Shown here one piece after another: positions 1 to 4,917 of a stretch of 5,265 bases of DNA (positions within the stretch are counted from its first letter, which is position 1; every line of letters begins with the position of its first letter). The notes under the pieces were generated by a model, which saw nothing but the letters and a program-made list of their open reading frames with translations, did not search any database and was not told the DNA's origin. The DNA lies in NCBI GenBank assembly GCA_900549885.1, contig URQA01000161.1:1-5265 (forward strand). Direction: 5' to 3'. This DNA comes from an uncultured Eubacteriales bacterium. Its GTDB lineage: Bacteria; Bacillota; Clostridia; Oscillospirales; Oscillospiraceae. Position numbers and translations under genes: made by a program.

Positions 1-383
1 CCCATTTTCGGCACTGGCCGGAGAAGTGGTTCTCCCTATCCCACAGCGGGGGGCTAACCCTGTGTGCCCTGTCTGACGACGGGCCGGTGGGAGTGGACGT
101 TGAGGTGGAGCGTCCCCGCCGGCCCGGCCTGATGGCCTATGCCCTGTCTCCGGCGGAGCAGGCGGCATGCCGGGGGGACTGGGGGGAGTTTTACCGCCTG
201 TGGACGCTGAAGGAGAGCTGGTGCAAGCGGGAGGATTCCCCCCTCTACCCGCCCAGGGAGGTGGTGACGCCTCCCCCCTGTCCCCACCGCAGCTATACCG
301 GACCGGGCTGGCGGGGGGCGGTGTGCTGCTCTGGAATACCGCCGGAGGATGTCCTTTGGATGGAGCCGGAGGAGACGCCTTAA
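1..383 (+). CDS. 4'-phosphopantetheinyl transferase, Sfp type (C-terminal part; 5' end outside window)
   Basis: The reading frame is open from the left edge (first full codon at base 3) to the TAA at 381-383, giving 126 visible residues. Enzymes of this family move the phosphopantetheine arm of coenzyme A onto a serine of carrier proteins of fatty acid, polyketide or nonribosomal peptide synthesis, in the cytoplasm. Three family motifs appear in the right order and spacing. FSLSHSGG (visible residues 10-17) matches the CoA-contacting SHS motif, GVDVE (30-34) carries the Mg-binding Asp32 and Glu34, and FYRLWTLKESWCK (63-75) matches the WTxKEA motif with Glu71 as third metal ligand. Ser replaces the more usual Ala after KE. 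The visible part covers the end of the first half-domain and all of the second, so roughly 80-100 residues are missing upstream. No terminator is visible after it, so some read-through into the response regulator is possible. The carrier-protein substrate cannot be told from this window. Confidence 0.9.
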   Translation, partial: HFRHWPEKWFSLSHSGGLTLCALSDDGPVGVDVEVERPRRPGLMAYALSPAEQAACRGDWGEFYRLWTLKESWCKREDSPLYPPREVVTPPPCPHRSYTGPGWRGAVCCSGIPPEDVLWMEPEETP

Positions 384-388
384 AGGTT

Positions 389-421
389 TCTTAATCGGTT
401 CCCATATTGCATCTTAAACGG
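389..421 (+). promoter_or_regulatory. Direct repeat TCTTAA-N-CGG, candidate response-regulator box
   Basis: TCTTAATCGG (389-398) and TCTTAAACGG (412-421) agree at 9 of 10 bases and start 23 bases apart, about two helical turns. The second copy lies within the -35/-10 spacer of the predicted promoter and the first just upstream of the -35. OmpR/PhoB-family regulators bind direct repeats on one face of the helix and often control their own operon, so the regulator encoded immediately downstream is the natural candidate ligand. The repeat is seen directly; its role is inferred. A position inside the promoter spacer would suit repression or fine tuning as well as activation. Confidence 0.4.
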
Positions 422-436
422 GAAATTTGGTATATT
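407..436 (+). promoter_or_regulatory. Candidate extended -10 promoter of the two-component operon
   Basis: TATATT at 431-436 is a near-consensus -10 box preceded by TGG (428-430), which is the extended -10 pattern TGN. A weak -35 match, TTGCAT, lies at 407-412 with an 18-base spacer. The local AT-rich stretch stands out from the GC-rich surroundings and sits about 28 bases before the start codon at 464, leaving a short leader with the ribosome binding site GGAGGGG (451-457). A weak -35 with a good extended -10 fits an activator-dependent promoter, but that is inference. Confidence 0.6.
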
Positions 437-463
437 GATGATAAAGACAGGGAGGGGCTGCCC

Positions 464-1159
464 ATGCACACCATTTTGATCTGTGACGACGACCGGGACA
501 TTGTTTCGGCGCTGAAAATCTATCTGACCAGTGAGGGCTACCAGACGGTGGAGGCCTATAATGGGGAGGAGGCGGTAGCCGCCGTGCGCGGCGGGAACAT
601 TGACCTGATCCTCATGGACGTGATGATGCCTAAGCTGGACGGCATCCGGGCCACCGCCAAGCTCCGGGAGGAGGGGAATATCCCCATCATCCTGCTCACC
701 GCCAAGAGTGAGGATTCGGACAAGGTGCTGGGGTTGAACATCGGCGCGGACGACTATATCACCAAGCCGTTCAATCCCATTGAGGTGCTGGCCCGGGTGA
801 AGAGCCAGCTGCGGCGGTACACCACCCTGGGGGGTAAGAGCCAGGCCGACCAGGAGGGCCTGCTGCGCAACGGCTCCATCGTTATGGACGACGGAGCTAA
901 GACGGTAGCGGTGGACGGGGAGAACGTGGCCCTCACCCCCATCGAATACAACATCCTGCGCCTGCTTCTGAAAAATCCCGGCCGGGTGTACTCCACCGCC
1001 CAGATCTACGAGCAGGTATGGAACGACCCCGCTCTGGGTTCGGAAAACACGGTGGCCGTCCACATCCGCCACCTGCGGGAGAAGATCGAGATCGACCCGG
1101 CCAATCCCCGGTACTTGAAAGTGGTGTGGGGACTGGGCTATAAAATGGAGAAGATGTGA
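464..1159 (+). CDS. Two-component response regulator, OmpR/PhoB family
   Basis: The 231-residue product has the usual length and domain order of this family. The receiver domain spans about residues 3-117: acidic pocket Asp8/Asp9, phospho-acceptor Asp52 in LILMDVMMP, Thr79 in LLTAK, and Lys101 in ITKPF. A linker of about 15-20 residues follows, then a winged-helix DNA-binding domain (about 133-231) with LTPIEYNILRLL (157-168), the recognition helix region ENTVAVHIRHLREKIE (194-209) and the closing wing VWGLGYKME. All catalytic residues are present, so it should be phosphorylated by the kinase encoded directly after it and act as a transcription factor. ATG464 is chosen because GGAGGGG lies 6 bases upstream and MHTILICDDD is the normal receiver N-terminus. 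The in-frame TTG at 407 would add 19 residues encoded by promoter DNA. It resembles VanR/PhoB-like regulators of Firmicutes; the target genes are unknown and no gene symbol is justified. Confidence 0.96.
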   Translation: MHTILICDDDRDIVSALKIYLTSEGYQTVEAYNGEEAVAAVRGGNIDLILMDVMMPKLDGIRATAKLREEGNIPIILLTAKSEDSDKVLGLNIGADDYITKPFNPIEVLARVKSQLRRYTTLGGKSQADQEGLLRNGSIVMDDGAKTVAVDGENVALTPIEYNILRLLLKNPGRVYSTAQIYEQVWNDPALGSENTVAVHIRHLREKIEIDPANPRYLKVVWGLGYKMEKM

Positions 1160-3496
1160 ATGAAGCTGCGGGAAAATCCCGCGATGAAGGCTCTCGCCTT
1201 CGTCGCGGCTGTGGCGGCTTTCGCCGCCACAGCCATCATGGGCTGGTATCAACTGGCGAACTACGACGCTCTGTGGAGTCCGGAGTATGACGCCGGAGAC
1301 GGCTACTCCATCTATTATCTGGAACAGATGGACGCCGTGGACATCCAGTGGCTGGTGAACTACACCCAAGCTCGGCAGGCTGGGCAGGAGCTGAGCGTGT
1401 ATGAAGAACAGGAGCTGGCCCGGCTGGAGAGCGAGCTGAGCGCGGAGAATACCAACTTGCGCTGGCAGGTGCTGGGAGAGGACAAGTCTGTGGTCCAGGG
1501 CAACACCCAGGACAGGCTGCCCCTACGGGCGGTGGGGCTGTTCTGGACCGACTTCGAGCCGTGGTCCACGAATTATTCGGTGGATCTGATCCAAGGGGTT
1601 GCCTGGGGCCGGTTGGCGGAAGGGGCGGCTAACGTGACCGACGTATCCAATGCTGTCTACACCGACGACTGGCAGGAACGACTGGCCTATTACTGGCAGC
1701 TGTACCAGGCGTATGTGGCGGGGGCCGGGACAGGGGATACCGCCCCCTCGGAACAGGAGTGGTCCCAAGACGAGGTGAATTTGGATACGGTGTTCCTGGC
1801 GGCCGACGGCACCGCTCCCATGCTGCTGGTCAGTTCCTTCAGCGGGAATTACCTGTACGCGCCCTGCCTGCGCTGGCTGCTGGAGGCCAACGAGTTCGGA
1901 TACCAGTACCAACTGGATGCGGGAAGCTGGGACCAAGTGGAGGAAGGGGCCGAGACAATGCAGCTAGTGCTCTGGCTGGACGATGGCTTCCCGGTGGACG
2001 ACCAGTATAAGGCGGCCTATGAGAGCCTGAATCAATGGAAGGAGAACCGCCAATTCCTGCTTGGTCTGACCATCGTGTGCTCGGTAGCGGGCGTTTTGCT
2101 GACGGCCTATCTGTGCGCTGCCGCGGGGCATAAGCGGGACCGTGAGGGGATTGCCCTGAACTGGTTCCACCGGGTGCCCGGAGACCTGCTGTTGGTGCTG
2201 ATTTGCTTCGGGGTGGCCCTGGCCGTGGGTATGGTGGGTGAAGTCACTCGCTTCTACACCTATTCAGATCTGCCCATGGCCGCGCAGCTGGTGCTGGTGG
2301 GCCTGCTGGTGGCTGCGGCCGCGGCGATGTGCTTGGGGGGACTGTTGACGGTGGTGGTGCGGTGCAAGGCCCATACCCTTTGGCGCAATACCCTGGTGTG
2401 GCGGTTTTGCAGCTGGCTGTGGAATTTGTGCCGGGAGGCGGTGCTCGCCCTCCCGCTGGTATGGAAGGCGGTGATCGCCGGGCTGGCGTATATGATGTTC
2501 ACCATTCTGTTTTTCAACTATTACGGAGGGCTGTGGCTGCTGGGCAGCGGGCTATGCATCGCATTCCTGGGGGTTTGGGCCTTCCAGTGGAAGAAGGTGC
2601 GTCGGGGCGCCCAGGAGATCATTGGCGGCAATCCCGAGTACCACATCGACACCCGCCGGATGCTCCCGGACCTGAAAAAGCACGCCGATGAGCTGAACAA
2701 TCTGGGCCAGGCCATCTCTGCGGCGGTGGAGGACCGGATGAAGTCGGAGCACTTCAAGGCCGAGCTCATCACCAACGTGTCCCATGATTTGAAGACGCCG
2801 CTGACTTCCATTATCAACTATGTGGATCTACTGAAGAAAGAGCCCATTGACAACCCGAAGGCCCTGGAGTATATCGAAGTGCTGGACCGGAAGAGCCAGC
2901 GTCTGAAAAAGCTCACGGAGGACCTGGTGGAGGCGTCCAAGGCGTCTACCGGCAGCCTTACCGTAGCCCTGGAACCTCTGGGCCTGACCCAGCTGGCCCA
3001 GCAGGCCCTGGCCGAATATGAGGACCGGCTGGAGGCCAAAGGGCTGGCGGTGGTGACCACCTTCCCCGAAGAGGAGGTTTGGGTGGAGGCGGACGGCCGC
3101 CACTTATGGCGGGTGATCGACAATCTGCTGAGCAACTGCGCCAAATACGCCCTGGAGGGCACCCGCATCTATCTGGAGGTCCGCCGGGCAGGGGCGAGCG
3201 CGGTGCTGTCCATCAAGAATATCTCCCGGGATCCGCTGAACGTCCCACCAGAGACGCTGATGGAGCGGTTTGTCCGGGGAGACGAGTCCCGGACCACTGA
3301 AGGTTCCGGCTTAGGGCTGTCCATCGCCCAGTCTCTTACGGAGTTACAGCGGGGCCGCTTTGCCCTGGAGATTGACGGAGACCTGTTCAAGGCAGCCATC
3401 ACCCTGCCCCTGGCGGACCGGCCTCCGGTAGGCGGAAGGGATTTGAACGGTCTAACCTCCGCTCTAGAGGAGATGTCTCCGCCCCAAGGTATGTAA
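1160..3496 (+). CDS. Multi-TM sensor histidine kinase with large extracytoplasmic domain
   Basis: This 778-residue membrane kinase starts on the base after the regulator stop codon; GGAG at 1147-1150, inside the regulator gene, is its ribosome binding site. A signal-anchor helix (about 9-29) is followed by a roughly 270-residue, acidic and aromatic-rich segment (30-298) predicted outside the cell. Five further hydrophobic helices follow (about 299-321, 341-361, 374-397, 428-452, 456-476), then a HAMP-like or signalling-helix stretch (about 477-530). The cytoplasmic core is complete: HisKA with His542 in NVSHDLKTPLTSI, N box DNLLSNCAKYA (654-664), F box around LMERFVRGD (Phe704) and G2 box GSGLGLSIA from Gly715. 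The DxGxG G1 box is not recognisable: SIKNISRDPLN (about 685-694) stands in its place. I recall this variant in related Firmicute kinases, so it need not mean inactivity. It should autophosphorylate and pass phosphate to Asp52 of the upstream regulator. The signal sensed is unknown. Confidence 0.95.
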   Translation: MKLRENPAMKALAFVAAVAAFAATAIMGWYQLANYDALWSPEYDAGDGYSIYYLEQMDAVDIQWLVNYTQARQAGQELSVYEEQELARLESELSAENTNLRWQVLGEDKSVVQGNTQDRLPLRAVGLFWTDFEPWSTNYSVDLIQGVAWGRLAEGAANVTDVSNAVYTDDWQERLAYYWQLYQAYVAGAGTGDTAPSEQEWSQDEVNLDTVFLAADGTAPMLLVSSFSGNYLYAPCLRWLLEANEFGYQYQLDAGSWDQVEEGAETMQLVLWLDDGFPVDDQYKAAYESLNQWKENRQFLLGLTIVCSVAGVLLTAYLCAAAGHKRDREGIALNWFHRVPGDLLLVLICFGVALAVGMVGEVTRFYTYSDLPMAAQLVLVGLLVAAAAAMCLGGLLTVVVRCKAHTLWRNTLVWRFCSWLWNLCREAVLALPLVWKAVIAGLAYMMFTILFFNYYGGLWLLGSGLCIAFLGVWAFQWKKVRRGAQEIIGGNPEYHIDTRRMLPDLKKHADELNNLGQAISAAVEDRMKSEHFKAELITNVSHDLKTPLTSIINYVDLLKKEPIDNPKALEYIEVLDRKSQRLKKLTEDLVEASKASTGSLTVALEPLGLTQLAQQALAEYEDRLEAKGLAVVTTFPEEEVWVEADGRHLWRVIDNLLSNCAKYALEGTRIYLEVRRAGASAVLSIKNISRDPLNVPPETLMERFVRGDESRTTEGSGLGLSIAQSLTELQRGRFALEIDGDLFKAAITLPLADRPPVGGRDLNGLTSALEEMSPPQGM
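1207..1234 (+). repeat. Perfect 12-bp stem hairpin inside the kinase start region
   Basis: GGCTGTGGCGGC (1207-1218) and GCCGCCACAGCC (1223-1234) are exact reverse complements around the loop TTTC. The stem is very GC-rich and begins 47 bases after the kinase start codon, in codons for the first membrane helix (AAVAAFAATA). No T-tract follows, so it is not a standard intrinsic terminator. As mRNA structure it could slow ribosomes at the signal-anchor or shield the transcript end. It could also be a by-product of alanine-rich coding at high GC. Confidence 0.5.
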
Positions 3497-3516
3497 AAAA
3501 GCGGCGTCAAAACGGG

Positions 3517-3553
3517 AACCCGCCCGCGCAGAAAATGCGCGGGCGGGTTTTTT
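3517..3553 (+). terminator. Intrinsic (Rho-independent) terminator of the two-component operon
   Basis: AACCCGCCCGCGCA (3517-3530) pairs perfectly with TGCGCGGGCGGGTT (3536-3549) around the five-base loop GAAAA, and six T residues (3548-3553) follow the GC stem. It starts 20 bases after the kinase stop codon, as expected for the operon end. Short outer arms GCGGC (3501-3505) and GCCGC (3554-3558) could extend the fold. The T-tract is on the + strand only, so it acts mainly in the direction of these genes and insulates the LytTR operon from read-through. Confidence 0.95.
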
Positions 3554-3573
3554 GCCGCCTGTTCTCCAGAAAC

Positions 3574-3602
3574 AGCCAGTTGTCCCAAAAGACTGGACGG
3601 CT
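3574..3602 (+). promoter_or_regulatory. Interrupted dyad over the -35, candidate LytTR operator
   Basis: AGCC (3574-3577) mirrors GGCT (3599-3602) and GTCC (3582-3585) mirrors GGAC (3595-3598), giving an imperfect dyad centred near 3589. An overlapping CCAGT/ACTGG pair (3576-3580, 3592-3596) has an 11-base gap. The right half overlaps the predicted -35. The CCAGTT at 3576-3581 only loosely resembles the half-site known for AgrA-type LytTR proteins. The location fits autoregulation by the LytTR protein encoded 46 bases further on. The symmetry is seen; binding is inferred. Confidence 0.4.
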
Positions 3603-3622
3603 GGGGCCAGGCCGGGTATACT
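3594..3622 (+). promoter_or_regulatory. Predicted sigma-A-type promoter of the LytTR operon
   Basis: TATACT (3617-3622) is a strong -10 box, and TGGACG (3594-3599) matches four of six bases of the TTGACA -35 consensus, with a 17-base spacer between them. A transcription start would fall near 3629, giving a leader of about 20 bases that contains the ribosome binding site. The promoter lies just after the terminator of the preceding operon, so the LytTR operon has its own transcription unit. The poor -35 under an interrupted dyad suggests regulation. Confidence 0.7.
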
Positions 3623-3634
3623 GATTTTGACGAG

Positions 3635-3640
3635 AGGAGG
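3635..3640 (+). promoter_or_regulatory. Ribosome binding site that fixes the GTG start of the LytTR gene
   Basis: AGGAGG at 3635-3640 is a perfect Shine-Dalgarno core, 7 bases before GTG3648. The frame is open further upstream, but any earlier start would be encoded by the promoter and the terminator T-tract, so GTG3648 is the only sensible choice. Confidence 0.85.
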
Positions 3641-3647
3641 AGAAACC

Positions 3648-4091
3648 GTGAAGGTAGAGCTGCGTATCGACCCGTCCTTGCGGCGGACCCAGGTGGTAGT
3701 CTGTGCCCCGGCCAACACGCCAGAGGTTCAGGCGCTGGTACAGCGCCTGAGCACGGAGGGCGCCGCCTCCACCTTCACCGCCTTTCGGGAGGGTCAGGCC
3801 CTCATCCTCCCCCTGGGGGACATCCTTCGGTTTTTTGCCGACGGCAAGGGGGTGTCCTGCCAGACCGCCGGGGGCGTGTATGCCGTGCGCCAGCGGCTGT
3901 ACGAGCTGGAGGAAGAACTGGAGGATGCCCGCTTCGTCCGGGTGTCCAACTCGGAAATTGTCAATCTGAACAAGGTGTCCGCGCTGGACCTGTCCCTCAC
4001 CGGCACCATCAAGCTGACTTTGGAAGGTGCGGCGGCGGTATATGTCTCCCGGCGGTATGTCAGGAAAATCAAACAGGTTTTAGGATTATAG
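3648..4091 (+). CDS. Stand-alone LytTR-family DNA-binding transcriptional regulator
   Basis: The 147-residue protein has an N-terminal alpha/beta segment (1-45, MKVELRIDPS...), typical of small LytTR regulators in Firmicutes, and a LytTR DNA-binding domain covering about 52-147. Family marks in order are ILPLGDILRFFADGKGVSCQT (about 53-73), VYAVRQRLYELEEEL (77-91), FVRVSNSEIVNLNKVSALD (96-114), and VYVSRRYVRKIKQVLG (131-146), the basic segment that contacts DNA. There is no receiver domain, so control by phosphorylation is unlikely. In the studied HdrRM and BrsRM systems of Streptococcus mutans, such proteins are held inactive by a membrane protein encoded next to them and activate their own operon when released. 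The neighbour 13 bases downstream is exactly such a membrane protein, so the same mode is inferred here. It starts with GTG. The regulon beyond its own operon cannot be read from this window. Confidence 0.93.
   Translation: MKVELRIDPSLRRTQVVVCAPANTPEVQALVQRLSTEGAASTFTAFREGQALILPLGDILRFFADGKGVSCQTAGGVYAVRQRLYELEEELEDARFVRVSNSEIVNLNKVSALDLSLTGTIKLTLEGAAAVYVSRRYVRKIKQVLGL
3728..3750 (+). repeat. Perfect 10-bp dyad with 3-base spacer inside the LytTR gene
   Basis: TCAGGCGCTG (3728-3737) and CAGCGCCTGA (3741-3750) are exact reverse complements separated by GTA. The dyad lies 80 bases into the coding region, over codons for Gln28 to Leu34 (QALVQRL), in the less conserved part before the LytTR domain. 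It could form a tight mRNA hairpin or serve as an intragenic protein-binding site. No T-tract follows, so it is not a terminator. Chance is not excluded in GC-rich DNA. Confidence 0.5.
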
Positions 4092-4104
4092 GAGGTGGAA
4101 CACC

Positions 4105-4917
4105 ATGCAGGAGCAAAAGAGGTTTCTCATTCGAGCCCTCATCGGGGGCGCGGCGGGGGTAGCCCTGGCTGCCCTGTGCCACAAAGCACTGTTCTCCCCC
4201 GGCTTCTCCGCCCCGGCCCTGTGCCAGCCGCTGATAGACCTGGTGGGGGACGGGGCGGCCGTGGTCATCACCTACCTGCTCTGCTTTGCCCTGGGGGCGG
4301 CGGTGGGGCTGGCCACCCTGCCTTTTGCCGATGAGGGCCGGGCACTGGTGGTCCAGTCCCTGGGCCACTTCGCCCTCACCGCTGGGATCTGCGCCCTGCT
4401 GCTGGGGCTGTGCTTCGGGGTGCGGCAGTGGCCCTCATGGCTGCTGGGCCTGGGATTGCTGGCTTTGTTTTATGTTTTGGTCTGGCTGGCCCGGTGGGTG
4501 GGCTGGTACGCCGAGGCGGACGCCATTCGCAAAAAGCTGGGCCTGGCCCCAGCCCACTCCCTGTTCCACTGGCGGGAGATTCTGCCTTACCTGCCCTTTG
4601 CCCTGGTGTTGTGCTGGGCCGTGCCCGGAGTGATACGGCTGCTGGATCCGGCGGACGTGCCAGTGCTCTCCGCCCTGCTGCTGCCTTACGTGTTGCTGCC
4701 AGCGGGAGGCTTGGCCTCCGGGCTGACTCTGGGGCGGCGGCAAGGGCTGTGCCCCCTGTATGCCATCCTCTGCGGCCTGCTGTATCTGCCCACCGTGTTT
4801 ATTTTGTATAATCAAACTGCATTATTCCATTGCGTAATCTTATTTGCCGCAGTTTTTCTGGGCAGCGGCTTGGGAGCGGTTTGGCGGCGAAGGGGAAAAA
4901 GGGAGGCGGCGGCATGA
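4105..4917 (+). CDS. DUF3021-like membrane protein with extra C-terminal membrane domain
   Basis: AGGAGGTG (4090-4097) overlaps the LytTR stop codon and lies 7 bases before ATG4105. The 270-residue product has about eight hydrophobic segments. The first four (about 8-28, 50-73, 84-104, 110-130) follow the DUF3021 pattern: short FLIRALIGGAAG start, SLGHF with His88 at helix three, and a cytoplasmic tail of the form W-Y-x(5)-I-R-K-K-L-G-L after helix four. DUF3021 proteins are normally about 130-160 residues and are encoded next to LytTR regulators, where some act as membrane-bound inhibitors. Here a second half (about 155-260) adds four more segments (158-178, 186-206, 213-232, 238-258) with the conserved-looking stretches GGLASGLTLGRRQG and LYNQTALFHC, ending in a basic tail. 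I do not recognise that half as a named domain. Role inferred: membrane partner that controls the LytTR protein, with an added sensor or effector module. No frameshift is needed to join the halves. Confidence 0.8.
   Translation: MQEQKRFLIRALIGGAAGVALAALCHKALFSPGFSAPALCQPLIDLVGDGAAVVITYLLCFALGAAVGLATLPFADEGRALVVQSLGHFALTAGICALLLGLCFGVRQWPSWLLGLGLLALFYVLVWLARWVGWYAEADAIRKKLGLAPAHSLFHWREILPYLPFALVLCWAVPGVIRLLDPADVPVLSALLLPYVLLPAGGLASGLTLGRRQGLCPLYAILCGLLYLPTVFILYNQTALFHCVILFAAVFLGSGLGAVWRRRGKREAAA

Noticed and set aside
87..383. Internal GTG start for the phosphopantetheinyl transferase
   Set aside because: The frame is open to the window edge and the essential SHSGG motif lies upstream of this GTG, so the gene begins outside the window.
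407..463. Upstream in-frame TTG extension of the response regulator
   Set aside because: The added residues would be encoded by the promoter, and ATG464 has the proper ribosome binding site and the family N-terminus.
380..1369. Long minus-strand open frame of 329 codons opposite the response regulator
   Set aside because: It lies wholly opposite a regulator with all family motifs, has no ribosome binding site or recognisable domain, and its His/Gln/Val-rich composition is typical of antisense frames in GC-rich DNA.
1389..1442. Repeated GAGCTGAGCG words (1389-1398 and near 1433) in the kinase gene
   Set aside because: Explained by similar Glu-Leu-Ser codons in a helical part of the protein; not a structured repeat.
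3169..3588. Minus-strand open frame across the kinase end and the terminator
   Set aside because: It would run through the terminator hairpin and opposite the conserved HATPase domain; the composition is Arg/Ser/Pro-rich shadow coding with no start signals.
3601..3610. Short palindrome CTGG-GG-CCAG in the promoter spacer
   Set aside because: Four-base arms are expected by chance in GC-rich DNA; not strong enough to call an operator by itself.
4410..4811. Alternative plus-strand frames inside the DUF3021-like gene
   Set aside because: They are Ala/Gly/Pro/Arg- or Trp/Cys-rich shadows. The 4105-4917 frame has the ribosome binding site, membrane helices and stop/start coupling.
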